From Bacteroides acidifaciens (lineage in GTDB: Bacteria > Bacteroidota > Bacteroidia > Bacteroidales > Bacteroidaceae): a DNA stretch of 64,000 nt. Numbering within the stretch: position 1 is the stretch's first letter; each line of letters begins with the position of its first letter. The notes under the pieces were generated by a model. It saw only the letters and a program-made list of their open reading frames with translations. It made no database searches and was not told the origin of the DNA. Positions 1 to 8,521 of the stretch are shown in pieces. The position numbers and the translations under genes are program-made. The stretch spans positions 310,001-374,000 of the forward strand of contig NZ_CAEUHO010000001.1 in the NCBI RefSeq assembly GCF_903181435.1, read 5' to 3'.

Positions 1-223
1 AGAACTGGACCGTTGGCTGAATGCTGAAACCTGTCAGCCTGCTGAGAAAATAGCGGCAGTGACGGAACTGTATAATCAACTGAATATTCGTAATGTCTGC
101 GAAAACAAGATGCGCGAATATTATACACTCGCCATGGAAAGCCTTTCGGCGGTAGCTGTGCCAGAGGACAGAAAAAAAGAACTGAAAAACTTGGTAAAAT
201 TACTGATGTATCGTGAAATGTAA
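1..223 (+). CDS. Polyprenyl synthetase, C-terminal end (partial)
   Basis: The frame is open from base 2 to a TAA at 221-223 and gives 73 residues. The segment is helical and ends in a pattern typical of the last helices of bacterial trans-isoprenyl diphosphate synthases (two Ala/Met-rich helices, then a Glu-Arg-Lys-Lys stretch and a closing hydrophobic helix). The Asp-rich catalytic motifs lie outside the window, so the family call rests on the tail alone. The enzyme would make the polyprenyl chain for menaquinone or the cell-wall lipid carrier. The next gene starts 15 bases downstream on the same strand, suggesting co-transcription. Confidence 0.65.
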   Translation, partial: ELDRWLNAETCQPAEKIAAVTELYNQLNIRNVCENKMREYYTLAMESLSAVAVPEDRKKELKNLVKLLMYREM

Positions 224-238
224 CTAAGTTCTTGAAAT

Positions 239-958
239 ATGCCATACAGACGACTACCAAATACAGACCAGGCAAGGGTTCGGGCGTTGAAAACAGCGGT
301 CGAAAAAGGAGAACTGTATAATGTACGCGACCTGGCAATTACACTAAAGACATTGTTTGAAGCGCGCAATTTCCTGCAAAGGTTCGAAGCGGCGCAAATT
401 TATTATACGCAATGCTATGATAACCAGTCGCGAGCGAGCCGAAAACATCAGTCGAATGTGAAAACCGCCAGGCTGTATATCTCTCATTTTATCCAAGTGC
501 TCAATCTGGCTGTGCTTCGTGATGAAATAAAAGTAGCACATAAAGATTTGTATGGTCTGCCCAATACGAACACTGTGCCGGATTTGCTGAGCGAAGCGGC
601 GTTGGTGGAGTGGGGAAAGAAAATCATTGAAGGTGAGCAACGGCGGACGTCCCAAGGTGGCATACCTATTTATAATCCTACTATTGCCCGCGTGAAAGTG
701 CATTATGATATCTTTCTTGACAGTTACGAACGCCAGAAGAATTATCAGGCACTGACCGGCCGGAGTCTTGACGAACTGGCTTCCATGCGCGATCGTGCCG
801 ACGAATTGATATTGGATATTTGGAATCAGGTTGAAGCTAAATATCAGGACGTTACTCCCAATGAAGTTCGACTGGAAAAATGCCGTGATTACGGTTTGAT
901 ATATTATTACCGTTCCAGTGAAAAAGTAAAAGAAGAAAATAAAATATCATGCTTATAG
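239..958 (+). CDS. Conserved hypothetical protein, 239 aa
   Basis: I recognise no named domain. The protein is soluble, rich in Arg, Tyr and Glu, predicted mostly helical, with no signal peptide and no membrane segment. The middle holds a pattern of alternating helices with conserved-looking Trp and Tyr residues. It starts 15 bases after the polyprenyl synthetase and its last 10 bases overlap the start of the TatD gene, so the three look like one translationally coupled operon. Such overlap argues that it is a real gene. Function unknown. Confidence 0.75.
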   Translation: MPYRRLPNTDQARVRALKTAVEKGELYNVRDLAITLKTLFEARNFLQRFEAAQIYYTQCYDNQSRASRKHQSNVKTARLYISHFIQVLNLAVLRDEIKVAHKDLYGLPNTNTVPDLLSEAALVEWGKKIIEGEQRRTSQGGIPIYNPTIARVKVHYDIFLDSYERQKNYQALTGRSLDELASMRDRADELILDIWNQVEAKYQDVTPNEVRLEKCRDYGLIYYYRSSEKVKEENKISCL

Positions 959-1725
959 ATACTCACTCTCATCTTTTTTTAGAAGAATTTTCGGAAGATT
1001 TGCCACAAGTGATGGAGCGTGCACGCGAAGCTGGCGTTTCGTCTATCTTTATGCCGAATATAGATAGTACGACGATTGAACCGATGCTGTCTGTATGTGC
1101 TGATTATCCGGGTTTTTGCTATCCGATGATCGGAGTGCATCCCACCTCGGTCAATGAAACATATGAACAGGAATTGGCAGTTGTGCAGGAGCAGTTGGCT
1201 GGCTTCAATCAGTACGTCGCTATCGGTGAAATTGGCCTTGACCTTTATTGGGACAAGACCTTCTTGAAGGAACAACTGCTGGTCTTTGAAAAGCAGATTG
1301 AATGGGCGCTCGAATATCGGTTGCCGATTGTCATTCATTCAAGAGATGCTTTTGAGTATATATATAAGGTAATGGAACCCTATAAAAATACTTCGCTCAC
1401 CGGTATTTTTCATAGTTTCACCGGTACGCCCGAAGAAGCTTCAAAGTTGCTGGAATTTGAAGGATTCATGCTAGGCATTAATGGAGTAGTCACCTTTAAA
1501 AAATCAACTCTGCCGGAGACATTGCTGACAGTTCCTTTGGAACGTATCGTGCTCGAAACAGACTCTCCGTATTTAACTCCGGTTCCGAACCGTGGTAAGC
1601 GGAATGAAAGTGCGAATGTGAAGGACACCCTCGCAAAAGTGGCGGAAATTTATCGGATGCCCTCTGAATATGTGTCTCAGGTCACTTCGGAAAATGCACT
1701 AAAAGTGTTTGGAATCCGCAAATAA
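949..1725 (+). CDS. TatD family hydrolase (metal-dependent DNase)
   Basis: 258 residues, the normal length for TatD. Metal-binding signatures are present in order: THSH at 5-8, GEIGLD near 90, VIHSRD near 128, the FHSFTG block near 151 and ETDSPYL near 204. TatD proteins fold as a TIM barrel with two metal ions and act as 3'-5' exonucleases or related phosphoesterases, linked to DNA repair and RNA quality control in other bacteria. The start lies inside the end of the preceding gene, which supports coupling. The substrate in this organism cannot be read from sequence. Confidence 0.95.
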   Translation: MLIDTHSHLFLEEFSEDLPQVMERAREAGVSSIFMPNIDSTTIEPMLSVCADYPGFCYPMIGVHPTSVNETYEQELAVVQEQLAGFNQYVAIGEIGLDLYWDKTFLKEQLLVFEKQIEWALEYRLPIVIHSRDAFEYIYKVMEPYKNTSLTGIFHSFTGTPEEASKLLEFEGFMLGINGVVTFKKSTLPETLLTVPLERIVLETDSPYLTPVPNRGKRNESANVKDTLAKVAEIYRMPSEYVSQVTSENALKVFGIRK

Positions 1726-1845
1726 GGTTCGAAAGGTTTTAAATTATATTAATTTGCAGTATTTATTCAAGATAAAAAAGGGATAATGCTTCAAGAAAAG
1801 AAAAAAAAGGATACATTTGTAGCTGAAAATGCGGAAAACTTATAA

Positions 1846-1933
1846 GGAGAGATGCTCGAGTGGTTGAAGAGGCACGCCTGGAAAGCGTGTATACGCCTAA
1901 AGCGTATCCGGGGTTCGAATCCCCGTCTCTCCG
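1846..1933 (+). tRNA. tRNA-Ser (GGA anticodon)
   Basis: The 7-bp acceptor stem pairs GGAGAGA (1846-1852) with TCTCTCC (1926-1932), followed by discriminator G. The anticodon stem CACGC/GCGTG encloses loop CTGGAAA, giving anticodon GGA at 1880-1882, which reads UCC/UCU serine codons. A long variable arm (about 1890-1909) and the TTCGAAT T-loop are visible, as expected for a class II tRNA. The CCA end is only partly encoded (CA at 1934-1935 after G). A TTAATTTG motif near 1749-1756 may be its promoter. Confidence 0.97.
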
Positions 1934-2007
1934 CAGAATTGAAAACGGAACGAGAAGTAAAAACAATAATAATAATCAATTAATTAATCTTAAAAATTAG
2001 ACACACA

Positions 2008-2808
2008 ATGAAAAAGTTATTCGCAATTGTTGCTGTGATTGGTGCCTTTACATTTGGCTCTATTCAACTTGCTCAGGCTCAAGAAGCTCCTGCAGCAGAA
2101 CAAACTGAACAACAAGCTGTTGCTCCTGCTGCTGAGACTACCGCTGCTGCTCCTGTTGCAGAAGAAGGTGGTATTCACAAAGAACTGAAAGTTAAATTCA
2201 TTGAAGGTACTGCATCTTTCATGAGTTTGGTAGCTGTCGCTTTGGTGATCGGTTTGGCTTTCTGTATCGAACGTATCATCTATTTGAGTTTGGCTGAAAT
2301 CAACACAAAGAAATTCATGGCATCTATCGAAGCTGCTTTGGAAAAAGGTGATGTTGAAGCTGCTAAAGACATTGCTCGTAACACGAGAGGTCCGATTGCT
2401 TCTATCTACTACCAAGGTTTGATGAGAATTGACCAGGGTATCGATGTTGTTGAAAAATCAGTTGTATCCTACGGTGGTGTACAGGCTGGTTACCTTGAAA
2501 AAGGATGTTCTTGGATCACACTGTTTATCGCAATGGCTCCGTCACTCGGATTCTTGGGTACTGTAATTGGTATGGTGCAGGCGTTCGACAAAATCCAACA
2601 GGTAGGTGATATCTCTCCGACGGTTGTTGCTGGTGGTATGAAAGTTGCCTTGATTACAACTATCTTCGGTTTGATCGTTGCTTTGATCCTTCAGGTGTTC
2701 TATAACTACGTACTTGCTAAGATTGAAGCTCTTACAAGCGAAATGGAAGATTCTTCTATCTCTTTGCTTGACATGGTAATCAAATATGATCTGAAATACA
2801 AAAAATAA
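2008..2808 (+). CDS. exbB: MotA/TolQ/ExbB proton-channel protein
   Basis: 266 residues. A signal-like segment (1-24) is followed by an Ala/Pro/Glu/Gln-rich linker (26-55), then membrane helices near 70-93, 168-191 and 212-236. The second helix carries the family motif GFLGTVIGM. ExbB forms the inner-membrane pentamer that, with ExbD, turns proton flow into force on TonB and outer-membrane receptors. The cleavable-looking leader plus Ala/Pro-rich linker is a Bacteroidetes variation absent from E. coli ExbB. It is first in a four-gene operon ending at the terminator near 4425. TonB itself is not in this window. Confidence 0.93.
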   Translation: MKKLFAIVAVIGAFTFGSIQLAQAQEAPAAEQTEQQAVAPAAETTAAAPVAEEGGIHKELKVKFIEGTASFMSLVAVALVIGLAFCIERIIYLSLAEINTKKFMASIEAALEKGDVEAAKDIARNTRGPIASIYYQGLMRIDQGIDVVEKSVVSYGGVQAGYLEKGCSWITLFIAMAPSLGFLGTVIGMVQAFDKIQQVGDISPTVVAGGMKVALITTIFGLIVALILQVFYNYVLAKIEALTSEMEDSSISLLDMVIKYDLKYKK

Positions 2809-2814
2809 TTCGAA

Positions 2815-3300
2815 ATGAGTAAGTTAACATATAGAATATCGTATTATGCTTTGTATGCGATGTTTGCTGTCATCCTCATTGTGCTGGGACTTTTCTATCT
2901 CGGTGGTGATGCTCAGGGTGCGGATGTTGTTGTAGGAGTAGATCCTGAAATGTGGCAACCGGCACATACTAATACTTTGCTATTGCTTATTTATGTATTG
3001 TTTGGTTTGGCTGTTGCTGCTACTGTTATTGCTGCCATATTCCAATTTGGCGCAGCTTTGAAAGATAATCCGGCAAATGCAATTAAGTCTTTACTTGGTT
3101 TGGTGCTTTTGGTTGTTGTTTTAGTTGTAGCTTGGTCTATGGGTGACGGTACACCGATGCAAATTCCGGGTTATAGCGGTACGGACAACGTTCCTTTCTG
3201 GCTGAAACTGACTGATATGTTCCTTTATTCTATTTACATCTTGTTGTTTGTGACAGTTGTTGCAATCATCGCAAGTGGTATAAAGAAAAAATTATCGTAA
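2815..3300 (+). CDS. Small membrane protein of the ExbB/ExbD operon, 161 aa
   Basis: Four hydrophobic segments are visible (about 10-29, 53-76, 90-108 and 135-154), with a short extracytoplasmic loop between the first two and a Lys-rich C-terminus. I recognise no named family. The gene starts 6 bases after exbB and precedes two exbD genes, so it probably assembles with, or stabilises, the ExbB-ExbD complex in the inner membrane. That role is inferred from position only. Confidence 0.8.
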   Translation: MSKLTYRISYYALYAMFAVILIVLGLFYLGGDAQGADVVVGVDPEMWQPAHTNTLLLLIYVLFGLAVAATVIAAIFQFGAALKDNPANAIKSLLGLVLLVVVLVVAWSMGDGTPMQIPGYSGTDNVPFWLKLTDMFLYSIYILLFVTVVAIIASGIKKKLS

Positions 3301-3335
3301 TCAATTGAGGATACTCAATTAAATAAGTAATTACA

Positions 3336-3929
3336 ATGGCAAAAGGAAAAAGAAAAGTTCCTGATATTAACTCAAGTTCTACGGCAGATATCGCTTTCTT
3401 GTTGCTGATCTTCTTCTTGATTACGACATCAATGGATACGGACCGTGGTTTGGCAAGACTTTTGCCACCACCGCCCGAAGATGAAAGAAAAGATGATGCT
3501 GATAAAATCAAAGAACGTAACATTTTGCAGGTATATCTGAATAAAGATGACGCTTTGATGTGCGGTAATGATTATATCGGTGTTGATCAGTTGAGGGATA
3601 AGGCTAAAGAATTTATTGCTAATGTTAATAATGCAGAGAATATGCCTGAAAAAACACAGAAGAATGTGGAATTTTTTGGTACAACTCTTGTTAGTGACAA
3701 GCATGTAGTTTCTTTGCAGAATGACCGTGGCTCTTCTTATCAGGCATATATTAGTGTGCAGAACGAGTTGGTTGCTGCATACAATGAATTGAGAGATGAA
3801 CTAGCTACAGAAAAGTTCGGAGTGAAATATGCGGAGTTGACTGATGAACAGCAGAAAGCTGTCCGTGAAATCTATCCGCAACGAATTTCTGAGGCAGAAC
3901 CTAAAAAATACGGAGAAAAAAAGAAGTAA
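3336..3929 (+). CDS. exbD: ExbD/TolR family transport protein, copy 1
   Basis: 197 residues with a short basic cytoplasmic start, one membrane helix (about 17-33) and a large periplasmic part. The conserved proton-carrying aspartate is D18 in STADIAF. It is longer than E. coli ExbD (about 141 residues) because of a periplasmic, Lys/Glu-rich extension. ExbD dimers sit in the ExbB pore and couple proton flow to TonB. The second copy follows after 3 bases, so the pair may form a heterodimer. Confidence 0.93.
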   Translation: MAKGKRKVPDINSSSTADIAFLLLIFFLITTSMDTDRGLARLLPPPPEDERKDDADKIKERNILQVYLNKDDALMCGNDYIGVDQLRDKAKEFIANVNNAENMPEKTQKNVEFFGTTLVSDKHVVSLQNDRGSSYQAYISVQNELVAAYNELRDELATEKFGVKYAELTDEQQKAVREIYPQRISEAEPKKYGEKKK

Positions 3930-3932
3930 GTA

Positions 3933-4403
3933 ATGGGAAAATTTAATAAGACTGGTAAACGTGAAATGCCGGCATTGAATACTTCTTCGTTGCCTGACCT
4001 TATCTTTACATTGTTGTTCTTCTTTATGATTGTAACAACAATGCGTGAGGTAACATTAAAGGTGCAGTTTACACTTCCGCAAGGTACTGAACTCGAAAAA
4101 CTGGAGAAGAAATCACTGGTGACATTCATTTATGTAGGTGAACCTACTCAGGAATATCGCGCGAAAATGGGTACTGAAAGTCGTATTCAGCTTAATGACA
4201 GCTATGCTGAAGTTGGTGAAGTACAAGACTTCATTTTCCAGGAGCGTGCTAGTATGAGTGAGGGAGATGCAGCGAAAATGACTGTTTCTCTGAAGGTTGA
4301 CCAAAAGACTAAGATGGGTATTGTTACTGACGTAAAAAATGCTCTTAGAAAATCTTACGCTTTGAAGATTAACTATTCTGCTACTAAACGTGGTGAAAAA
4401 TAA
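3933..4403 (+). CDS. exbD: ExbD/TolR family transport protein, copy 2
   Basis: 156 residues. One membrane helix near 22-38 contains the conserved Asp (D22 in SLPDLIF), then a periplasmic domain of usual ExbD size. It differs clearly from copy 1, so this is an old duplication rather than a recent one. Two exbD genes behind one exbB is common in Bacteroidetes, where TonB-dependent glycan uptake is extensive. It is the last gene of the operon; a strong terminator begins about 20 bases after the stop. Confidence 0.93.
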   Translation: MGKFNKTGKREMPALNTSSLPDLIFTLLFFFMIVTTMREVTLKVQFTLPQGTELEKLEKKSLVTFIYVGEPTQEYRAKMGTESRIQLNDSYAEVGEVQDFIFQERASMSEGDAAKMTVSLKVDQKTKMGIVTDVKNALRKSYALKINYSATKRGEK

Positions 4404-4424
4404 TTAGTTAATTCAACTATATGA

Positions 4425-4467
4425 AAGAAAGGGCTTCCAAATGATTTTGGAAGCCCTTTCTTTATTT
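4425..4467 (+). terminator. Rho-independent terminator of the exbBD operon
   Basis: A perfect 16-bp stem (4425-4440 with 4447-4462) encloses a 6-base loop and runs into TTTATTT. It closes the exbB operon. The other strand has an A/T-rich flank too, so it could also act on minus-strand transcripts. Confidence 0.92.
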
Positions 4468-4578
4468 GGTTAATCTTTTATTTGTAATCTTCATTTTATC
4501 AGTCTTCTATTCTTTGGTTAAGTTGTAGAATTGTGATTGTATATAGCCACTTTATGTGATTACTGATATGCTTACCTT

Positions 4579-5115
4579 TTATTCTTTTACCCCGTAAACG
4601 ACTGTATGAAGTTTACGCTTTATTTCTTCATAATCTTTTTCTGGCTCGAGATTGCCATGTACCATTAAGTACATAGGCAGGAAGTCATCCCCCGGCTTAT
4701 AAGGCGGCTGATAATAGTCTTTCTCCCACAAGACGAAACCTTGGCGCTGGTAGAATCCGATGCGGCGTTTTGCCATGTCTTCTATTGGGCGTTCAACTTC
4801 GAGAACAATGGGCTGTTTCAAGTAGTTGCATAGGTATTCGAGAGTACGTTTCCCGTATCCGCCATTTCGTAGAGCGGGATTGGTGGCGAAGTGCTCTACA
4901 TAGTAGAAACTGTCGAAGTCCCAGTAGGTGATAAAGCCGATAGGCAGGTCATCATCAAAGATGATGTTATTGTGAAAGTTGCCCACGCGGTCGGTGTATT
5001 CGCGCAGTTGGTTCAACTCGCGGTATTCTTCTGGTGGAAATGCATCTATAAGCAGTTCTTCCATAAACTTGTAATGTTGGAAATCCGATGTGTTAATCGG
5101 TTGAAATCTAATCAT
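4579..5115 (-). CDS. GNAT family N-acetyltransferase
   Basis: 178 residues matching the acetyl-CoA-dependent GNAT fold: a central acceptor-side strand (FITYWDFDSFYYVEHFA), then the acetyl-CoA loop ALRNGGYGKR near 92-101 and a closing helix and strand with RIGFYQRQGF. The substrate is not predictable. It is transcribed away from the exbBD terminator and next to the M64 peptidase gene, with about 40 bases between them, possibly as its downstream partner. Length is normal for a single-domain GNAT. Confidence 0.88.
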   Translation of the reverse strand: MIRFQPINTSDFQHYKFMEELLIDAFPPEEYRELNQLREYTDRVGNFHNNIIFDDDLPIGFITYWDFDSFYYVEHFATNPALRNGGYGKRTLEYLCNYLKQPIVLEVERPIEDMAKRRIGFYQRQGFVLWEKDYYQPPYKPGDDFLPMYLMVHGNLEPEKDYEEIKRKLHTVVYGVKE

Positions 5116-5156
5116 GCGGTTTGGGTTTTAAGTTTATATTAAATATAATCTAATCA

Positions 5157-6434
5157 TTAAGGAATATAAAATTCGATTACCCGGCGGATGGCGCGTTGGC
5201 AAACCGGACAAAATTCAGGGTATCCGTTTGTTTTCATACGGCAATCATAAGCGGGGCGATAAATACCTTTGGCAGAATAACCAGCCCCTTCATAGACACC
5301 TACCGGATATTTTTTCTTTTCAGCAACAGGAGTTGGTATTGGCGTGTCGGAAGGGAGTATATTCTCCCATTTGGATGCAAAGTCCACTCGTGTTGAGATG
5401 TTTTGTTCCCACGGTTCAATATCCAGCGGATAAGTATCTGTCATTATATCGTCCTCATAGAAATATTCGTCAGCCAGTCCGGCGAAGCTGTGTCCGAATT
5501 CGTGGACTACTACCGGTTTGAACATCGGATGATGGGCGGTAGTCAGCGTGTAGGAGTTGTAGATTCCACCGCCACCATATACGTCGGTATTGGCAAGAAT
5601 AATAATATGTTCGTAAGGAATACCCGCCAAGGCGTTATGGATGGCTTTCACCCGACTGGTAGTCAGATAACGTTCCGAGTAGAAAGTATCGAAATGTGAG
5701 TGGACGGCTGTTTGTTTCCACAGGTTCTCGCGGGGGACACTGACACCGCTGTCCGTAGACGGACTAGCGACGGCAACGATATTGAACTTATCCTTCATGG
5801 AACGGAATGGTTCGTGTGAGAACAAGCTTTCACAGGCAATTTGCGCATCCTGGTAAAATAAATCCATTTCCTTTTCAGTGTACCCTTCGGCAAGGATAGC
5901 GACATCGATACAATCTTTCTCATTACCGTTTTGGAGCATATAACGGTGTGGAGTGACATGTGACACGCCACGTTTATGAATCAGAATATCGTCGGGGTGG
6001 ACAATATGCTTGTAGTTCGCTATAACTTCTCTGCGTGGAGAATACAGAGTTACTTCCACTTCAACCGGTTGCTTGGGGGATGGGAGAAGAAATGTGTTCT
6101 CGAATCCCTTTGCTGTTTCTTTAGCTTCGTCCGTGGTCAGCCACTCTTGAAACAGGGAAGAGAAGGAAGTCTTATAAATACACTGTTTGGTAGCGAGGTC
6201 TTTCACGATGATTTGTCCATTGCCTTCCAGTGGAAGTTCGGACAAATGATGCTGGCGACCCGCCCAAGAAGGGAGCTGTGACAGTTCGTCCAGATAGATA
6301 GCCTGTTGCTTGGCATCTCCGGTAAAGATATAGTCCACTCGCAATGTCTTGTTTTGAAAATAATCGGCAAAGTTCTGTGCGTGAGCTTCTACGACAGTGA
6401 AGAAGAATAGAACAATACAGCAAATTTGTTTCAT
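5157..6434 (-). CDS. Secreted M64 family metallopeptidase
   Basis: 425 residues when started at the Met followed by KQICC, which gives a clean signal peptide (about 1-19). An upstream in-frame Met would add 12 residues before the signal, so I prefer 6434. The zinc site HEFGH is at about 311-315, followed by GLADEY, the hallmark of M64 (IgA peptidase-like) enzymes. The N-terminal part forms a beta-rich domain as in other Bacteroides members. The protein is exported to periplasm or surface. Real substrates in Bacteroides are unknown, so the IgA label should not be assumed. A TATCTTTG motif at 6460-6467 on this strand is a likely promoter. Confidence 0.92.
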   Translation of the reverse strand: MKQICCIVLFFFTVVEAHAQNFADYFQNKTLRVDYIFTGDAKQQAIYLDELSQLPSWAGRQHHLSELPLEGNGQIIVKDLATKQCIYKTSFSSLFQEWLTTDEAKETAKGFENTFLLPSPKQPVEVEVTLYSPRREVIANYKHIVHPDDILIHKRGVSHVTPHRYMLQNGNEKDCIDVAILAEGYTEKEMDLFYQDAQIACESLFSHEPFRSMKDKFNIVAVASPSTDSGVSVPRENLWKQTAVHSHFDTFYSERYLTTSRVKAIHNALAGIPYEHIIILANTDVYGGGGIYNSYTLTTAHHPMFKPVVVHEFGHSFAGLADEYFYEDDIMTDTYPLDIEPWEQNISTRVDFASKWENILPSDTPIPTPVAEKKKYPVGVYEGAGYSAKGIYRPAYDCRMKTNGYPEFCPVCQRAIRRVIEFYIP

Positions 6435-6521
6435 ATAAATGGTATATTTATGTTTTTTACAAAGATACAAACTATTATTGATTTGTCTGCTTCCTACAAA
6501 TAAAAGTAATAGATTATAGTA

Positions 6522-6548
6522 TTTGTTGCCGGAAAATCGCTAACTTTG
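6522..6548 (+). promoter_or_regulatory. Probable Bacteroides promoter of the Lrp-type gene
   Basis: TAACTTTG at 6541-6548 matches the -7 motif TAnnTTTG, with a TTTG-like element upstream near 6522-6525. The spacing (15 bases) is shorter than the usual 17-23. It lies back to back with the TATCTTTG motif of the M64 gene, so this is a divergent promoter region. Confidence 0.55.
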
Positions 6549-6588
6549 CACAAAAGATTCACTGACAAAAACAATTTGATTTAAAAAC

Positions 6589-7068
6589 ATGGGACATCAT
6601 CAATTAGATACTTTAGATGAGCAAATACTGAAGCTGATAGCAGGTAATGCCCGCATTCCTTTTCTGGAAGTGGCGAGAGCTTGCAATGTCTCCGGTGCTG
6701 CGATTCATCAGCGTATTCAGAAACTGACTAACTTGGGAATACTCAAAGGCTCGGAATATGTTATTGACCCCGAAAAAGTAGGATACGAAACTTGTGCTTA
6801 TATCGGCATATACCTAAAAGACCCAGAATCTTTTGATTCGGTGACAAAAGCTTTGGAAGCTATCCCAGAAGTGGTGGAATGTCATTTCACTACCGGAAAA
6901 TATGATATGTTTATCAAGATTTACGCCAAGAATAACCATCACTTGCTGAGTATCATTCACGATAAGTTGCAGCCATTGGGCTTGGCGCGTACGGAAACGC
7001 TAATCTCCTTCCACGAAGCCATTAAGCGGCAAATGCCTATAATGGTCGACGTAGAAGACGAAGATTAA
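6589..7068 (+). CDS. Lrp/AsnC family transcriptional regulator
   Basis: 159 residues. A winged helix-turn-helix fills about 6-56 (LDEQILKLIAGNARIPF and the recognition helix with SGAAIHQRI). A RAM ligand-binding domain covers about 66-145. Lrp proteins form dimers and octamers, bind amino acids and act as global or local regulators. The acidic C-terminal tail (VDVEDED) is an extension. The gene is alone and faces away from the peptidase. Its targets cannot be read here; the divergent M64 gene is a reasonable candidate. Confidence 0.93.
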   Translation: MGHHQLDTLDEQILKLIAGNARIPFLEVARACNVSGAAIHQRIQKLTNLGILKGSEYVIDPEKVGYETCAYIGIYLKDPESFDSVTKALEAIPEVVECHFTTGKYDMFIKIYAKNNHHLLSIIHDKLQPLGLARTETLISFHEAIKRQMPIMVDVEDED

Positions 7069-7100
7069 TCAATATTCGGGGCAGACGGAAAGAGAAAATA

Positions 7101-7169
7101 GACAAATTTTCTCACATAGTCTACAAATTATTTTTCACGTAGTCTATAATTGTTTTTTCACGTAGTCCA
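7101..7169. repeat. 23-bp tandem repeat, three copies, at the folA 3' end
   Basis: Units 7101-7123, 7124-7146 and 7147-7169 align without gaps and share the core TCAC(G/A)TAGTC(T/C)A. The last unit codes for the C-terminal residues of dihydrofolate reductase; the other two lie beyond its stop. Because 23 is not a multiple of three, each unit shifts the frame. Confidence 0.85.
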
Positions 7170-7644
7170 CAAAAGCATAGGAGCAGAGATGTTTCTCATC
7201 TGCAGGATGAGCTTCTCTGCTTTTTTCTTGCCATATCTCCGGAGAGACTTCCGGAAAATAGACATCGGCTTCCGGAGCAGTACTGTCTATCTCAGTTAGG
7301 CAGAGTTCGTCCGCAAAAGGGAGCGCTTGACGATAAATGCTTGCACCGCCAATTATATATACATGTTCATCTTCCCGGCAGCTTTGCAGGGCAGCTTCGA
7401 GTGAAGGAAAAACTTCTGCGCCGGGACATTCGGTTGCCGGATTCGAGGATAATACCACGTTTCTGCGATTAGGTAACGCGCCTTTCGGAAGAGATTCGAA
7501 AGTTTTACGTCCCATTATAATCGTGTTTCCGGTAGTCAGCGACTTGAAACGCTTCAAGTCGTTGGGTAACCAAAAAAGAAGTTTATTCTGAAAGCCTATT
7601 GCCATACGCTGGTCTACAGCGGCGATGATTGATATTTTACTCAT
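7144..7644 (-). CDS. folA: Dihydrofolate reductase
   Basis: 166 residues. Family marks are the N-terminal IAAVDQRMAIG, the WLPNDLKRFK block, the NADPH-binding GRKTFES and the IIGGASIY motif. The enzyme reduces dihydrofolate to tetrahydrofolate with NADPH. It sits 4 bases after thyA, which makes the dihydrofolate it recycles, so the two form the classical thymidylate-cycle pair. The last residues (VDYVKKQL) are coded by one unit of a 23-bp tandem repeat that continues past the stop codon. Confidence 0.97.
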   Translation of the reverse strand: MSKISIIAAVDQRMAIGFQNKLLFWLPNDLKRFKSLTTGNTIIMGRKTFESLPKGALPNRRNVVLSSNPATECPGAEVFPSLEAALQSCREDEHVYIIGGASIYRQALPFADELCLTEIDSTAPEADVYFPEVSPEIWQEKSREAHPADEKHLCSYAFVDYVKKQL

Positions 7645-7648
7645 AGGG

Positions 7649-8443
7649 TTATACAGCTACTACTCCGGCAATATGCGGATGAGGGTCGTAATTAACTAAT
7701 TCGAAATCTTCGAATTTGAAGTAGAAGATGTTTTTCACATCCGGGTTGATTTTCATTTGCGGCAACGGGCGGGGGGCGCGTGACAGTTGCAGTTTTACCT
7801 GTTCCAGATGGTTCAGATAGATGTGTGCATCGCCGAAAGTATGTACAAAGTCGCCGGCCTTCAATCCTGTCACTTGCGCCATCATTTGCAATAATAATGC
7901 GTAAGAAGCGATGTTGAAAGGCACACCGAGGAAAATGTCCGCACTGCGTTGGTAAAGTTGCAGGCTCAACCGTCCGTCTGCTACATAAAACTGGAAGAAC
8001 GCATGGCAGGGTGGGAGATTCATATTGTTCAAGTCGGCCACGTTCCAAGCACTTACGATAATGCGGCGTGAATCCGGGTTATGCTTGAGCGTTTCCACCA
8101 CTTCGCTGATTTGGTCGATGAATCCGCCATTGTAGTCAGGCCATGAACGCCACTGGTAACCGTAGACGTGTCCCAAGTCACCGTTCTCGTCCGCCCATTC
8201 GTTCCAGATACGTACTCCATGTTCTTGCAGATATTTTACGTTGGTGTCCCCCTGTAGGAACCAAAGCAGCTCGTATATGATTGATTTCAGATGCAGTTTC
8301 TTCGTTGTCAGACAAGGGAAACCGTCTTCGAGATTAAAACGCATTTGATGACCGAAAACGCTGATGGTTCCCGTTCCGGTGCGGTCACTTTTTTTCGTGC
8401 CTTCGGTAAGTACACGATTAAGCAAATCCAGGTATTGTTTCAT
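7649..8443 (-). CDS. thyA: Thymidylate synthase
   Basis: 264 residues, the same length as E. coli ThyA. The catalytic Cys is C146 in PPCHAFFQF. The dUMP-binding RR pair ([10 protein letters not shown]) and C-terminal PHP region (YDPHPHI) are present. It makes dTMP from dUMP using methylene-tetrahydrofolate, releasing dihydrofolate for FolA, the next gene. It is an essential route to dTMP where flavin-dependent ThyX is absent. Confidence 0.98.
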   Translation of the reverse strand: MKQYLDLLNRVLTEGTKKSDRTGTGTISVFGHQMRFNLEDGFPCLTTKKLHLKSIIYELLWFLQGDTNVKYLQEHGVRIWNEWADENGDLGHVYGYQWRSWPDYNGGFIDQISEVVETLKHNPDSRRIIVSAWNVADLNNMNLPPCHAFFQFYVADGRLSLQLYQRSADIFLGVPFNIASYALLLQMMAQVTGLKAGDFVHTFGDAHIYLNHLEQVKLQLSRAPRPLPQMKINPDVKNIFYFKFEDFELVNYDPHPHIAGVVAV

Positions 8444-8486
8444 AATGAATAAATTACATAATCTGTGGTGAAAATCATTCTCCGTA

Positions 8487-8521
8487 CAAAATTACAAAAA
8501 TGGGGTGAATAAATTCGCAAA
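8487..8521 (-). promoter_or_regulatory. Promoter of thyA-folA
   Basis: On the minus strand TAATTTTG (8487-8494) matches TAnnTTTG, and TTTG (8518-8521) lies 23 bases upstream, at the upper end of the usual spacing. The -33 part falls inside the 3' end of the phospholipase D-like gene. Confidence 0.6.

Noticed and set aside
6460..6548. Regulatory palindrome for the Lrp-type protein
   Set aside because: I looked for an Lrp-type operator between the divergent promoters and found no clear inverted repeat.
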